From assembly GCF_003226555.1 (NCBI RefSeq), contig NZ_QKQS01000023.1, positions 1 through 37,433 of the forward strand: DNA of 37,433 nt, read 5' to 3'. This DNA comes from Rhodopseudomonas palustris (GTDB taxonomy: Bacteria > Pseudomonadota > Alphaproteobacteria > Rhizobiales > Xanthobacteraceae). A program made the translations under genes and the position numbers. The notes under the pieces were generated by a model. That model ran no database searches, was not told where the DNA came from, and was given only the letters and a program-made list of their open reading frames with translations. Shown piece after piece: positions 11,618-19,823 of the stretch (positions within the stretch are counted from its first letter, which is position 1; every line of letters starts with the position of its first letter).

Positions 11618-11672
11618 CCTGTTTAGCGAGTTGTTTAACGTGGCTGCAAGCCGGCCGGCTCAAATGACCACG
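11618..11672 (-). ncRNA. SAM-II riboswitch controlling metXW
   Basis: The minus-strand sequence has the SAM-II hallmarks. The P1 arm CGTGG (11668-11672) pairs with CCACG (11639-11643). Between them is the conserved TCATTTGAGCCGGCCGGCTT-type core followed by GCAGC. After a TTAAACAACTC linker comes the conserved GCTAAA that closes the pseudoknot. SAM-II is the alphaproteobacterial S-adenosylmethionine sensor found ahead of metX/metA. High SAM should fold the pseudoknot, take up the region beside 11613-11619 and favour the downstream terminator. Aptamer identity is from pattern recognition of the consensus, and the switching model is inference. Confidence 0.88.
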
Positions 11673-11733
11673 GGATCGCGCGGACTCTAGTCATAAAGGG
11701 CCGGGCCGTCAATATTTTGCTCGGAGACGGCTC

Positions 11734-11763
11734 CCTTCACCCTCCCCTGGAGGGGGAGGGTGA
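11734..11763. repeat. Small palindromic repeat (CACCCTCCCC/GGGGAGGGTG)
   Basis: CTTCACCCTCCCCT and AGGGGGAGGGTGAA form a near-perfect hairpin between the divergent metX and chorismate mutase genes. It resembles the CTCTCCCC repeats at 18460-18652 and 21490-22022. Confidence 0.6.
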
Positions 11764-11867
11764 ACCTCAAGGCCGCGCCTGTGCCGAGGGTAAATTCCTT
11801 TGCGTTCAATCGTCTGGTTTCCTAAGCAGAAGGTCGCATCGCGTTTCGCCTGAAGGTTCTAAAAGCA

Positions 11868-12713
11868 ATGACCAAGCCGCCCTCGCCGCCTTCGCTCGCC
11901 GACCTGCGCCAGGAGATCGACAGCATCGACGAGCAGGTGCATCAGCTGTTGATGCAGCGCGGCGACATCATCGACCGGCTGATCGCGGTGAAGCAGACCC
12001 AGGAGGTCGGCTCGGCGTTCCGCCCGGCGCGCGAAGCCGACATGATGCGGCGCCTGGTGCAGCGCCACCACGGCATCCTGCCGCTCGACACCGTCGAGAG
12101 CATTTGGCGGGTCATCATCGCCACTTTTACCTATGTGCAGGCGCCGTTTGCGGTGCACGCCGACCAGTCGCTCGGCGAGTCGGCGATGCGGGATTCCGCC
12201 CGCTTCCATTTCGGTTTCACCGTGCCCTACGTGGCGCACTTCTCCGCCTCGGCCGCGGTCGAAGCGGTCGCGAAATCCAAGGGCGATCTGGCGCTGGTGT
12301 CGGCGACCTCCGGCAACACGCCGTGGTGGCTGGCGCTGGAAGCCGACGGCGCGCCCAAGATCATCGCCCGGCTTCCGTTCATCGAGCGCGCCGACCACCC
12401 GGCCGCACTGCCGGTGTTCGTGGTGTCGCGGGTCGCCGACAGCGCCATGGTCACCGAGGTCGAGACCTGGAGCATCCGGGTGTCGGGCTGGAACGCCGAC
12501 ACCGCCCGGGCGCTGTCGCCGCTGGCCGATGTCGTGGCGGTGCCGGATACCGCTTTTGACGGCGCCGCCCTGCTGGTGTCGATCCCGGCGCCCGGCGGCC
12601 TCGATCAGATCAAGGCAGCCCTGATCGCAGCGGGGGCCTCCCTCCGTTCGTCGGCCCTCGTCGGCAGCCACGCAAGGCGCTATACGGTGCCCCCGAGCGG
12701 CAAGTCCGCGTAA
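11868..12713 (+). CDS. Chorismate mutase with divergent C-terminal domain
   Basis: Residues 10-95 are an AroQ-type chorismate mutase ([34 protein letters not shown]), converting chorismate to prephenate for Tyr and Phe synthesis. The remaining 185 residues have the outline of the prephenate dehydratase part of PheA ([19 protein letters not shown] in the place of the 'PIENS..G' region). They lack the catalytic Thr-Arg-Phe motif: 'LPVFVVSR' stands near where TRF would be. I read this as a P-protein-like fusion whose dehydratase half is probably inactive or has become a regulatory module. It leads the operon with hisC (44-base gap) and tyrA, and no riboswitch or attenuator was seen. The start ATG at 11868 follows AGGTTC. 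Confidence 0.85.
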   Translation: MTKPPSPPSLADLRQEIDSIDEQVHQLLMQRGDIIDRLIAVKQTQEVGSAFRPAREADMMRRLVQRHHGILPLDTVESIWRVIIATFTYVQAPFAVHADQSLGESAMRDSARFHFGFTVPYVAHFSASAAVEAVAKSKGDLALVSATSGNTPWWLALEADGAPKIIARLPFIERADHPAALPVFVVSRVADSAMVTEVETWSIRVSGWNADTARALSPLADVVAVPDTAFDGAALLVSIPAPGGLDQIKAALIAAGASLRSSALVGSHARRYTVPPSGKSA

Positions 12714-12757
12714 TTACCGGCCTTCAGCCGCCCGACGATTTTTTTCCGGAGTTGACG

Positions 12758-13855
12758 ATGTCACGTCCCGTGCCGAATCCCGGCATCCTCGATATTGCGC
12801 CCTACACCCCCGGTAAGAGCCCGGTGCCCGAGCCCGGCCGCAAGGTGTTCAAGCTCTCGGCCAACGAGACCCCGTTCGGCCCGTCGCCGCACGCGATCGC
12901 GGCCTACAAGAGCGCGGCGGATCATCTCGAGGACTATCCGGAAGGCACTTCGCGGATCCTGCGCGAGGCGATCGGCAAGGCCTACGGCCTCGATCCCGAC
13001 CGCATCATCTGCGGCGCCGGCTCCGACGAAATCCTCAATTTGCTGGCGCACACTTATCTGGCGCCGGGCGACGAGGCGATCTCGAGCCAGCACGGCTTCC
13101 TGGTGTACCCGATCGCCACGCTGGCGAACGGCGCCAAGAACGTAGTGGCGCCCGAGAAGAACCTGACCACCGACGTCGACGCCATGCTGGCCGCGGTGAC
13201 GCCGAACACCAAGCTGGTGTGGCTCGCCAACCCGAACAACCCGACCGGCACCTACATCCCGCTCGACGAGGTCAAGCGGCTGCGCGCCGGCCTGCCCAGC
13301 CACGTCGTGCTGGTGCTCGATGCCGCCTACGCCGACTACGTGATGAAGAACGACTACGAGCTCGGCATCGAGCTGGTGTCGACCACCGAGAACACCGTGC
13401 TGACCCACACCTTCTCCAAGGTGCACGGGCTCGCCGCGCTGCGCATCGGCTGGATGTTCGGCCCCGCCAACATCGTCGACGCGGTCAACCGCATCCGCGG
13501 TCCGTTCAACGTCTCGGTGCCGGCGCAGCTCGCCGCGGTCGCGGCGATCCAGGACACCGCGCATGTCGAGCGTTCGCGCGCCCACACCGACAAATGGCGC
13601 AATCAGCTCGCCGAAGAACTGCCGAAGCTCGGCCTCACCGTGACGCCGAGCGTGTGCAACTTCGTGCTGATCCACTTCCCGACCACCAAGGGCAAGACCG
13701 CGGCAGACGCCGACGCGTTCCTGACCCGGCATGGCCTGGTGCTACGCGCGCTCAACAATTACGGCCTGCCGGATGCGCTGCGCATGACCATCGGCACCGA
13801 CGAAGCCAACACGCTGGTGCTCGAGGCCTTGCGCGAGTTCATGGGCCAGCCATGA
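12758..13855 (+). CDS. hisC: Histidinol-phosphate / aromatic aminotransferase
   Basis: A fold-type I PLP aminotransferase of 365 residues. Motifs: NPNNPTGTY (158-166), the PLP-binding DAAYADY (188-194), the Schiff-base lysine Lys221 in [15 protein letters not shown], and [10 protein letters not shown] near the N-terminus. HisC proteins encoded beside tyrA often transaminate prephenate or 4-hydroxyphenylpyruvate as well as histidinol phosphate. That role is suggested by this operon but not proved. I chose the ATG at 12758 over the TTG at 12752 because CGGAG sits 6 bases before the ATG. The stop codon overlaps the tyrA start (ATGA). Confidence 0.93.
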   Translation: MSRPVPNPGILDIAPYTPGKSPVPEPGRKVFKLSANETPFGPSPHAIAAYKSAADHLEDYPEGTSRILREAIGKAYGLDPDRIICGAGSDEILNLLAHTYLAPGDEAISSQHGFLVYPIATLANGAKNVVAPEKNLTTDVDAMLAAVTPNTKLVWLANPNNPTGTYIPLDEVKRLRAGLPSHVVLVLDAAYADYVMKNDYELGIELVSTTENTVLTHTFSKVHGLAALRIGWMFGPANIVDAVNRIRGPFNVSVPAQLAAVAAIQDTAHVERSRAHTDKWRNQLAEELPKLGLTVTPSVCNFVLIHFPTTKGKTAADADAFLTRHGLVLRALNNYGLPDALRMTIGTDEANTLVLEALREFMGQP

Positions 13856-14793
13856 ATTCTGCGCCGATGTTTCGCAAAGTCGCGCTGATCGGCTTCGGCC
13901 TGATCGGAGGCTCGATCGCGCGCGGCGCGAAGTCGCTCGGCCTCGCCGGCGAAATCGTCACCACCGCGCGCTCGGCAGAGACCCGGGCGCGGGTGCGCGA
14001 ACTCGGCATCGTCGACCGCGTGGTCGAGAGCAACGCCGAAGCCGCCGACGGCGCCGATCTCGTGATCTTGTGCATTCCGGTCGGCGCCTGCGGCGACGTC
14101 GCCAAGGAGATCGCGCCGCATCTGAAGCACGGCGCGATCGTCTCCGACGTCGGCTCGGTTAAGGGCGCGGTGGTCAAGGCGATGGCGCCCTATCTGCCCG
14201 AGGACGTTCACTTCGTGCCGGCGCACCCGGTCGCCGGCACCGAGAATTCCGGCCCGGACTCTGGCTTCGCCGAGCTGTTCATCAATCGCTGGTGCATTCT
14301 GACGCCGCCCGAAGGCACCAACGCCGAGGCGACCGAAAAGCTCGCCGCGTTCTGGCGCGCGCTCGGCGCCAATGTCGAGATCATGACGCCTGAGCACCAC
14401 GACCTGGTGCTGGCGGTGACCAGCCATCTGCCGCATCTGATCGCCTATACGATCGTGTCGACCGCCGAAGAACTCGAAGGCGTGACGCAGTCGGAAGTGC
14501 TGAAGTTCTCCGCCGGCGGCTTCCGCGACTTCACCCGCATCGCCGCATCCGATCCGACGATGTGGCGCGACGTGTTCCTGACCAACAAGGACGCGGTGCT
14601 GGAGATGCTCGGCGAATTCCAGGAAGATCTATCGAAGCTGACCCGCGCCATCCGCCGCGGCGACGGCGACGCACTGTTCGACCACTTCACCCGCACCCGC
14701 GCCATCCGCCGCGGCATCGTCCAGATCGGCCAGGACGAAGCAGCGCCGGACTTTGGGCGGCGGCACAAGCAGCTCGGCAAGGCGCCGGAGTAA
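13852..14793 (+). CDS. tyrA: Prephenate/arogenate dehydrogenase
   Basis: A 313-residue NAD(P)-dependent dehydrogenase that oxidatively decarboxylates prephenate (or arogenate) toward tyrosine. It has an N-terminal Rossmann loop GFGLIGG (14-20), the catalytic-site motif '[11 protein letters not shown]' and the helical block '[13 protein letters not shown]', all typical of the TyrA/TyrC family. There is no fused chorismate mutase, since that activity is two genes upstream. The ATG overlaps the hisC stop by 4 bases, so translation is coupled. The C-terminus is clean, and a repeat-rich gap follows. Confidence 0.94.
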   Translation: MNSAPMFRKVALIGFGLIGGSIARGAKSLGLAGEIVTTARSAETRARVRELGIVDRVVESNAEAADGADLVILCIPVGACGDVAKEIAPHLKHGAIVSDVGSVKGAVVKAMAPYLPEDVHFVPAHPVAGTENSGPDSGFAELFINRWCILTPPEGTNAEATEKLAAFWRALGANVEIMTPEHHDLVLAVTSHLPHLIAYTIVSTAEELEGVTQSEVLKFSAGGFRDFTRIAASDPTMWRDVFLTNKDAVLEMLGEFQEDLSKLTRAIRRGDGDALFDHFTRTRAIRRGIVQIGQDEAAPDFGRRHKQLGKAPE

Positions 14794-14821
14794 GCGAACA
14801 ACCTCACCGTCTCTCTCTGAG

Positions 14822-14934
14822 GTCGTCCCCCGCGCAGGCGGGAGACCCCGTATTGCAGAGAGTTGGTAGCAACCGCACGGCGGATCAGCGAGCGCTCTGG
14901 GATACTGGGTCGCCCAGACAAGCCGGGCGAGGAC
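14822..14934. repeat. Dispersed palindromic element (family A, copy 2)
   Basis: It has the same layout as 4674-4790: a left hairpin in GTCCCCCGCGCAGGCGGGAGAC and a right hairpin GGTCGCCCAGACAAGCCGGGCGAGG, about 113 bp overall. It lies 28 bases after tyrA and could end that operon's transcript. Confidence 0.65.
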
Positions 14935-15009
14935 GGTGGAGAGTGGAGCGCGCGCTCTGCGCCGTATCGTCTCTCTATTCACCTATCAAACAGCCACACC
15001 CATTCGTTC

Positions 15010-15500
15010 TCGCGGCGCCGGAGCGTCCGAGGTTTGCGCCCGTCGTCTCACGACGAGGGGCGGGGGCGCGCCGCTTGGCGCAAGTTGGTGGTTGGATCGC
15101 GATGGCTTGCAAACCATCGCGCGACGCCTTTACGGCGCGCCCACCAGCGGCGATCTTTTGGCGTCGGGACCGTTCTTCCGGGCGCGGGGAGCACGGGGAT
15201 TTCTCCCGCCTCGTTCCGTCCCGTCCAGCCTCGCACTGGGCAGCCGCTCATAGTAGCGGCGGCATAGCAGTTTGCTTTGCGCAAACTGCGTAAACTTGTT
15301 TGCGCTGACCTTCTGCCTCCCGGACGATCGGCTTGCGAGGCCGCTCGCGCAGGACGCCGCGTCAAGCTCGGCGCCGCTGCACCCTGCAGCTTCGCCAAAC
15401 CTTCACCGACCGGTCTCCCGGCCGACGATCTGTCCCGCTTCCAAGCGCCCTCGAGAAGCGCCCCTCACGGACAGGACGACACGGACTATAGTCCTTTTAG
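15010..15500. repeat. Long structured intergenic element, probably a dispersed repeat
   Basis: It holds several strong hairpins: CGCGATGG/CCATCGCG (15098-15105, 15114-15121), GCAGTTTGC/GCAAACTGC (15267-15275, 15281-15289), CCGCT/AGCGG near 15245-15259, and the palindrome GGACTATAGTCC near 15482-15493. From memory, stretches of this kind recur in Bradyrhizobium and Rhodopseudomonas genomes and are sometimes mis-annotated as small proteins. I could not confirm copy number. Confidence 0.45.
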
Positions 15501-15534
15501 GAATATTGTCAAGGCGACTTTCGCACACCCTTGC

Positions 15535-15563
15535 GTCGTCGCTGGGCTTGACCCGGCGACCCA
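15535..15563. repeat. Family A repeat, half copy
   Basis: GTCGTCGCTGGGCTTGACCC then GGCGACCCA matches one hairpin end of the 113-117 bp elements. The partner end is missing. Confidence 0.5.
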
Positions 15564-15642
15564 TCACTTGGACGATAGCGTCATTGAAACGCAGCCAACA
15601 AACTGCGCCAGCGCCGGCCTCGAAGGCGTCATGCGGAAATAC

Positions 15643-15670
15643 TTGAAAATCTATTTTTTGTATCTACAAT
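15643..15670 (+). promoter_or_regulatory. Promoter and likely BrnA operator of brnTA
   Basis: TTGAAA (15643-15648) and TACAAT (15665-15670) with 16 bases between form a fair sigma-70 promoter in an AT-rich island. A perfect palindrome TTGTA-TC-TACAA (15658-15669) covers the -10 element, placed where an autorepressing antitoxin would bind. BrnA represses its own operon in Brucella, and its site here is my inference. Confidence 0.5.
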
Positions 15671-15690
15671 AATTATGAGCCGAGATTGCC

Positions 15691-15969
15691 ATGAGGATCA
15701 CGTTCGATCCTGCCAAACGCGAAGCGACGCTGCTCGAACGCAAGCTGGACTTCAACGATGCCGTGGAGGTCTTCGCCGGCCAATGTATCCACATCCCGGA
15801 CAAGCGGCGCGACTATGGCGAGGAGCGGATCATCACGGTCGGGAAGCTGCTCGGCCGGATGGTGATCGTGGTGTGGACACCCCGCGGTGAGGCGCGGCAT
15901 GTGATCTCGATGAGGAAAGCCAATGACCGGGAAAAAGCGCGCTTTGGGCAGCGACTTGAAGAAGGTTGA
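15691..15969 (+). CDS. brnT: BrnT-type ribonuclease toxin
   Basis: A 92-residue protein of the BrnT (DUF497) family, a RelE-like RNase that stops growth when not bound by BrnA. Visible family features: FDPAKREATLLERKLDFNDA at the start, the 'RRDYGEERIITVGKLLGRMVIVVWTPR' core, and the C-terminal 'RHVISMRKANDREKARF' with basic residues expected to do catalysis. The toxin comes first in the operon, as usual for type II brnTA. Its last 47 bases overlap brnA. It is surrounded by repeats, which suggests acquisition or shuffling. The start ATG has only a weak ribosome site. Confidence 0.92.
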   Translation: MRITFDPAKREATLLERKLDFNDAVEVFAGQCIHIPDKRRDYGEERIITVGKLLGRMVIVVWTPRGEARHVISMRKANDREKARFGQRLEEG

Positions 15970-16234
15970 TGCTCACATCATCTCGCCGGAGGAATACGAC
16001 GAGATACCGGAACTGACTGACGAAGACTTCGCCCGAGGCGATCTCTATCACGGCGACAAGCTGATCAGCCGCGGCCGGCCGAAATCCGATGATCCCAAGC
16101 AACTGGTTTCGCTGCGTCTCGACGCCGAGGTGCTGCGCTGGTTCAAGTCGACCGGCCCCGGCTATCAGGCACGGATGGGCGAGGTGCTGAAGTCGCACAT
16201 GAGTCGGAAGAAGTCCGTCGGCAAGAAAGCGTAG
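15923..16234 (+). CDS. brnA: BrnA-type antitoxin
   Basis: A 103-residue antitoxin that neutralises BrnT and probably represses the operon. Residues 60-95 (GRPKSDDPKQLVSLRLDAEVLRWFKSTGPGYQ..MGEVLKSHM) form the ribbon-helix-helix DNA-binding part, with the beta strand KQLVSLRLD. The acidic N-terminal part (ISPEEYDEIPELTDEDF) is the likely toxin-binding tail. It overlaps brnT by 47 bases in a different frame, so the two are made together. Confidence 0.92.
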   Translation: MTGKKRALGSDLKKVDAHIISPEEYDEIPELTDEDFARGDLYHGDKLISRGRPKSDDPKQLVSLRLDAEVLRWFKSTGPGYQARMGEVLKSHMSRKKSVGKKA

Positions 16235-16302
16235 CGTGGGTTGAGCGCAGCGAAACCCGCGGATGAGGTGCGATGGGTTTCGCCTTCGGTTCAACCCATC
16301 AT
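16235..16302. repeat. Dispersed inverted repeat (GTGGGTTGAG family)
   Basis: GTGGGTTGAGCGCAGCGAAACCC and GGGTTTCGCCTTCGGTTCAACCCAT are inverted copies with a short middle, giving a hairpin between the convergent brnA and corA genes. It probably helps end both transcripts. Confidence 0.65.
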
Positions 16303-16316
16303 ACGACTGCTCCGGC

Positions 16317-17297
16317 TCACAACCACTTCTTCCACTTGAAGAACATGTACGGCAGCACCGCGGCCAGCAGCATCATGCCGAGGGCCATGGTGTAGCCGTG
16401 CTGCCATTCGAGTTCGGGCATGAACTTGAAGTTCATGCCGTACACCGAGGCGATCAGGGTCGGCGGCATCAGGACGACGGCCATCACCGAGAACAGCTTA
16501 ATGATGTTGTTCTGCTCGAGATTGACGACGCCGAGCATGGCGTCGAGCGTGAAGGTGATCTTGCTCGACAGATAGCTGGCGTGGTCGGTCAGCGACAGCA
16601 CGTCGCGCTGCATGGTCTTGAGCTGGGTGCGCAGCTCCTTGGTGCGCTTGATGCCCTCGCCTTCCACCGACAGGAACGCCACCACCCGGCCGATCGACAC
16701 CAGGCTCTCGCGCACTTTCGAGACAAGGTCGCCCTTGCGGCCGATCGCGATCAGGATGTCGGAATAGCGCTTGGGGTGGCCGGTGCGGGCGGCGCCCTCC
16801 GGCTCGAAGATCTGGCGGCTGACGTCGTCGACGTCGGCGCCGGCACGCTCCAGGATGTCGGCGCAGCGGTCGATCACCGCGTCGAGCAGTTCGAACAGCA
16901 CGAATTCGCCGCTGCTGCCCGAGCCCGGCGCCCGAGCCAACCGGCTCTCGACCACCGCGAACGGGCGCGGCTCGTCGTACCGCACCGTCACCAGCCGGCG
17001 TCCGGCCAGAATGAAGGTGACCGGCGACAGCCGAGGCGAGGTGGTGTCGGCGCCGCACATCAAGCTGGCGGTCATGTAGCGGGCGCCGTTCTCGATATAG
17101 AGCCGGCTGGAGATCTCGATCTCCTGCATGTCTTCCCGGGTCGGCACCTCGATCCGCGCCAGCCGCTCCACCGCCTTGTCTTCGTCCGCCGTCGGGCGGT
17201 CGAGATCGACCCACACCGTGTCCTCGGGCAACGCGTCCAGATCTTCCGCAGTGGCGCGCTTCAGGATGGCTTCGGCGGGGGCGAAGAAAGCAAGCAT
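16317..17297 (-). CDS. corA: Magnesium/cobalt transporter CorA
   Basis: A 326-residue CorA/MIT-family channel for Mg2+ (also Co2+ or Ni2+) in the inner membrane. It has a large cytoplasmic N-terminal funnel, a long helix, then two membrane segments at the C-terminus. The signature YGMNF is at about 286-290, followed by an acidic loop (FMPELEW) at the pore mouth and the basic end FFKWKKWL. The start ATG at 17297 has GGAG five bases upstream. It is a single gene, divergent from the L,D-transpeptidase. Length and motifs are normal. Confidence 0.96.
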   Translation of the reverse strand: MLAFFAPAEAILKRATAEDLDALPEDTVWVDLDRPTADEDKAVERLARIEVPTREDMQEIEISSRLYIENGARYMTASLMCGADTTSPRLSPVTFILAGRRLVTVRYDEPRPFAVVESRLARAPGSGSSGEFVLFELLDAVIDRCADILERAGADVDDVSRQIFEPEGAARTGHPKRYSDILIAIGRKGDLVSKVRESLVSIGRVVAFLSVEGEGIKRTKELRTQLKTMQRDVLSLTDHASYLSSKITFTLDAMLGVVNLEQNNIIKLFSVMAVVLMPPTLIASVYGMNFKFMPELEWQHGYTMALGMMLLAAVLPYMFFKWKKWL

Positions 17298-17639
17298 GGC
17301 AACTCCAGGCTGGAAGACGTTCGAGGCGAAGGGGGCGCGGGGTGGCGGTCAGACCACACCGATGGGAGCGGGATGCGGCGACGACACCGACTTATTTTGT
17401 GGCCATGGCATGGCAGCGCCGTGACAATAGCGGCCCCGACGCCACAGCCGTTGCCCGAAAATTAATCGGGGGCCGGATGCGATGCGGCAGAAATGCAACA
17501 ACGGCGGCATCTCGTTACGAACGGCTCGCCGTAGTGCTGGCAAACCGGAGCGTTTGCGAGATACTAACAAACAGAATCGTGGAATTTTGCGATGCCTCCC
17601 GGCGCGAGGTTGTGCGCCAGCTCTTGATTGGAATTCAGA
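17298..17639. other. Divergent intergenic region, corA / L,D-transpeptidase
   Basis: 342 bases that must contain two divergent promoters. I found no strong -35/-10 pair, repeat or hairpin that I would name, and no gene. Confidence 0.3.
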
Positions 17640-18323
17640 ATGGCGTTCAACGGAACCAAGCTGGGATTGCTGGCCCTCGCCGGCCTGCTGCTGTCGGGTT
17701 GCATGCAGACCACCTACCAGGCCGCCCCGGAAGCCAACCTCAAACCCAACGACAAGGCCCAGCTCGCCAAGGCGCGCTACGCCAAGGTGTCGGTGCCGGA
17801 GCCGTTCCGCCGCGCGATCGTCGATTATCATCGCAAGGAAGCTCCCGGTACCATCGTGGTCGATTCGGACAACCACTTTCTGTATTACGTGCTCGATAAC
17901 GGCAAGGCGATCCGCTACGGCGTGACCGTGGGCGAAGAAGCGCTGGCGTTCTCCGGCATCGCCCGCGTCGGCAACATGGCCGAATGGCCGAAGTGGACCC
18001 CGACCGCCGACATCCACAAGCGAATCGAAGGCCTGCCGTCCTCGGTGCCCGGCGGCATCGACAACCCGCTCGGCGCCCGCGCGCTGTATCTGTACCAGGG
18101 CAACAAGGACACCCTGTTCCGGATCCACGGCACCAACCAGCCGGAATATATCGGCGCCTCGATCTCGTCGGGCTGCATCCGCATGACCAACGAGGACGTC
18201 ATCGACCTGTACAGCAAGGTCAAGATGGGCACCATCGTGGTGGTGCTCGACCGCAAGCAGGGCGACTCCCCGGTCAACTCGCGGATGGCGCTGCAGGGCG
18301 GCAGCGGCACCGCGATGCAGTAA
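17640..18323 (+). CDS. L,D-transpeptidase (YkuD domain) lipoprotein
   Basis: A 227-residue cell-envelope enzyme that forms 3-3 peptidoglycan cross-links or attaches proteins to the wall. It has a lipoprotein signal peptide with lipobox LLSGC (Cys21), then a YkuD domain at about 70-215. The catalytic motif is complete: HGTN with His163, and SSGCIRM with Cys179. The ATG at 17640 is preferred over a TTG at 17628 because it puts a basic residue directly before the hydrophobic core. A strong intrinsic terminator follows 30 bases after the stop, so the gene is monocistronic. Confidence 0.93.
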   Translation: MAFNGTKLGLLALAGLLLSGCMQTTYQAAPEANLKPNDKAQLAKARYAKVSVPEPFRRAIVDYHRKEAPGTIVVDSDNHFLYYVLDNGKAIRYGVTVGEEALAFSGIARVGNMAEWPKWTPTADIHKRIEGLPSSVPGGIDNPLGARALYLYQGNKDTLFRIHGTNQPEYIGASISSGCIRMTNEDVIDLYSKVKMGTIVVVLDRKQGDSPVNSRMALQGGSGTAMQ

Positions 18324-18352
18324 AGCGCCGCGCGCATCACCGCAGAGCTTGC

Positions 18353-18380
18353 AAAAGCGCCGGTCCGCCGGCGCTTTTTT
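18353..18380 (+). terminator. Intrinsic terminator of the L,D-transpeptidase gene
   Basis: A perfect 11-base stem, AAAAGCGCCGG (18353-18363) with CCGGCGCTTTT (18368-18378), has a four-base loop and a T-run through 18380. It is 30 bases after the stop codon. Confidence 0.9.
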
Positions 18381-18459
18381 GTTGCGCGGTGAGTTGGTGC
18401 TGGCGCTTGGGCCGTGCTCCACTGCCCGCTACGGAGCTCGGCATCGCACCAGGCACAGA

Positions 18460-18652
18460 GAGCTCCCTCGCCCCGCTCTTCGCGGGGAGAGGGTTGGGGT
18501 GAGGGGCGGACGCAAGCACTGACGCTCGGCCTTGCGGAAACGCCCCCTCACCCGACCGGCTTCGCTTCGCTCTCCCGGTCGACCTCTCCCCGCGCGCGGG
18601 GAGAGGTGAGCCTCGCTGCGGGGAGAGGTGGGCTTCGTCGCGGGGAGAGGTT
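18460..18652. repeat. CTCTCCCC-type palindromic repeats with a 22-bp tandem triplet
   Basis: The block contains CCCCGC...GCGGGG hairpins (for example CCCCGCTCTTCGCGGGGAG) and, at 18596-18652, three tandem copies of a 22-base unit beginning GCGGGGAGAGGT at 18596, 18618 and 18640. The third copy ends at the stop codon of the extensin-like gene. Related elements are at 21490-21742 and 21985-22022. The gap from 18324 to 18650 holds these repeats and the terminator but no gene. Confidence 0.75.
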
Positions 18653-19706
18653 AAGCCGGCGGTCGTTTCGGCGACGGCTTACCGGGGACCGAGGGCTTTG
18701 CCGCCGGCGCAGGTCGCGGTGTGAGGTCGATCGGTTTGGTTGCGGCCGGCTTCGCGGCGGCTTTGGATTTGGCGCGTTTGGCCGGCCTCGGCGGCGGTGG
18801 CGGCGGGGTCTCGGCCTGTTCGCGTTCAGCCGCCTCGTTTGGCGCCTGCTCGGCGGCTTCCGGCTGAGGTGCCGCCTGCTGCGGGCCGCGCTCGTCGTCG
18901 GCCGCGACCTCGCGCGGCGGCGCTTCGGCCGGACGCGGCAGCGGCATTGCCGGGGCGATGTCCGGCAGCCCCTCGTACAGCGCCCATTGGCACATCCGGT
19001 AGCCGCCGCGGCGTTCGGCGAGGTCGAGGTGGATGTGGTCCTCGTGATAACCGTCCGAGCCGGGGCCGAGCACGGTGGTGAAGCGCGCGCACACCGACTG
19101 CATCACGGTCTCGCGCGCCTGCCGCGGCACCTCGCGGTCGGTGAGCGAGATCAACCGGCCGTCCGCCAGCTTGATGCCGCGAACGTCGAGCGCATTGGCG
19201 CGGCCGTGCTCGGAGAGCTTGGCGCCGCGCACCCGGTTGCGGCCGCGGCATTCATAAGAATCGAAATTATCCAGGGCGGCGGCCCGGCTGCCGAGCGAAG
19301 CGGCGAGCGGGGCGATGTCGTCGCGCACCCAGTCGGCGAGCGCCCGCGCCATGCCGCAGCGCACGGTCGCGGCCGGCGACACCGCGACGCGCCCGCCATC
19401 GGGCAGCACCACCGCTTCGAGCCGCACCAGATCGGTGCCACCGCAGCCGCCCGGCCCGGTGATGTCCGGAATGCTGGGCGCGATCGCGATCTGCTCGGTG
19501 AGCGCCAGCCGGCACGCCGACGGTTCGGTCTTCGCGACAGGCGCAGTGGCGGGCGCCTCGGCTTGCGCCGGCTCGGACTCATCCTTGCCGGGTTCGGCGC
19601 CGGCCACGCTCGGCTGCGGCGCCGCCGCCGGTCGCGGCTTCGGCAACGGAACATGTTCGCTCGCGCTCGCGGCCGACGCACCGCCCACAACCAGCGCGAT
19701 CATCAT
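18651..19706 (-). CDS. Extensin-like family protein
   Basis: A 351-residue exported protein. After a short signal-like N-terminus (MMIALVVGGASAASASEH) and a Pro/Ala-rich linker (about 20-75) comes an extensin-like C-terminal domain (about 78-250). 'SEHGRANALDVRGI' and 'YHEDHIHLDL' there resemble the metal site of LAS-type D,D-peptidases, to which this family is probably related. Conserved cysteines occur in SACRL, GGCGG, YECRG and YRMCQW. The last 90 residues are low-complexity Pro/Ala/Lys (PPPPPPRPAKRAKSKAAAKPA). The much longer open frame upstream to 21491 is antisense to the acyl-CoA ligase and not real. I start at the ATG at 19706, with no good ribosome site. The stop abuts a tandem repeat. 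Confidence 0.8.
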   Translation of the reverse strand: MMIALVVGGASAASASEHVPLPKPRPAAAPQPSVAGAEPGKDESEPAQAEAPATAPVAKTEPSACRLALTEQIAIAPSIPDITGPGGCGGTDLVRLEAVVLPDGGRVAVSPAATVRCGMARALADWVRDDIAPLAASLGSRAAALDNFDSYECRGRNRVRGAKLSEHGRANALDVRGIKLADGRLISLTDREVPRQARETVMQSVCARFTTVLGPGSDGYHEDHIHLDLAERRGGYRMCQWALYEGLPDIAPAMPLPRPAEAPPREVAADDERGPQQAAPQPEAAEQAPNEAAEREQAETPPPPPPRPAKRAKSKAAAKPAATKPIDLTPRPAPAAKPSVPGKPSPKRPPA

Positions 19707-19823
19707 TCCCCAGAATGGCGCTTTGCCGCGGAGCGCCTGTAGACAAGACCGTTTTCCGCCGAGCGGGTAAGCGCTAAGGTCGGAACCAATCCCAAGGGGA
19801 TAACAATCAGGAGGAAATCTCGA

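Larger units (their letters stand above)
14794..15690. other. Repeat-rich gap between tyrA and brnT
   Basis: About 900 bases with no believable gene. It holds a family A element (14822-14934), a long structured stretch (about 15010-15500) and a family A half copy (15535-15563). Short frames exist on both strands but have no start signals or protein-like composition. The region looks like accumulated dispersed repeats beside a mobile toxin-antitoxin pair. Confidence 0.6.

Noticed and set aside
15272-15672. Small proteins in the repeat-rich gap
   Set aside because: Frames of 120-130 residues overlap each other in several phases and lie across hairpins and repeat ends, without start signals.
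18596-18652. A CRISPR array
   Set aside because: Units are contiguous 22-base tandem copies without unique spacers, and no cas genes are present.
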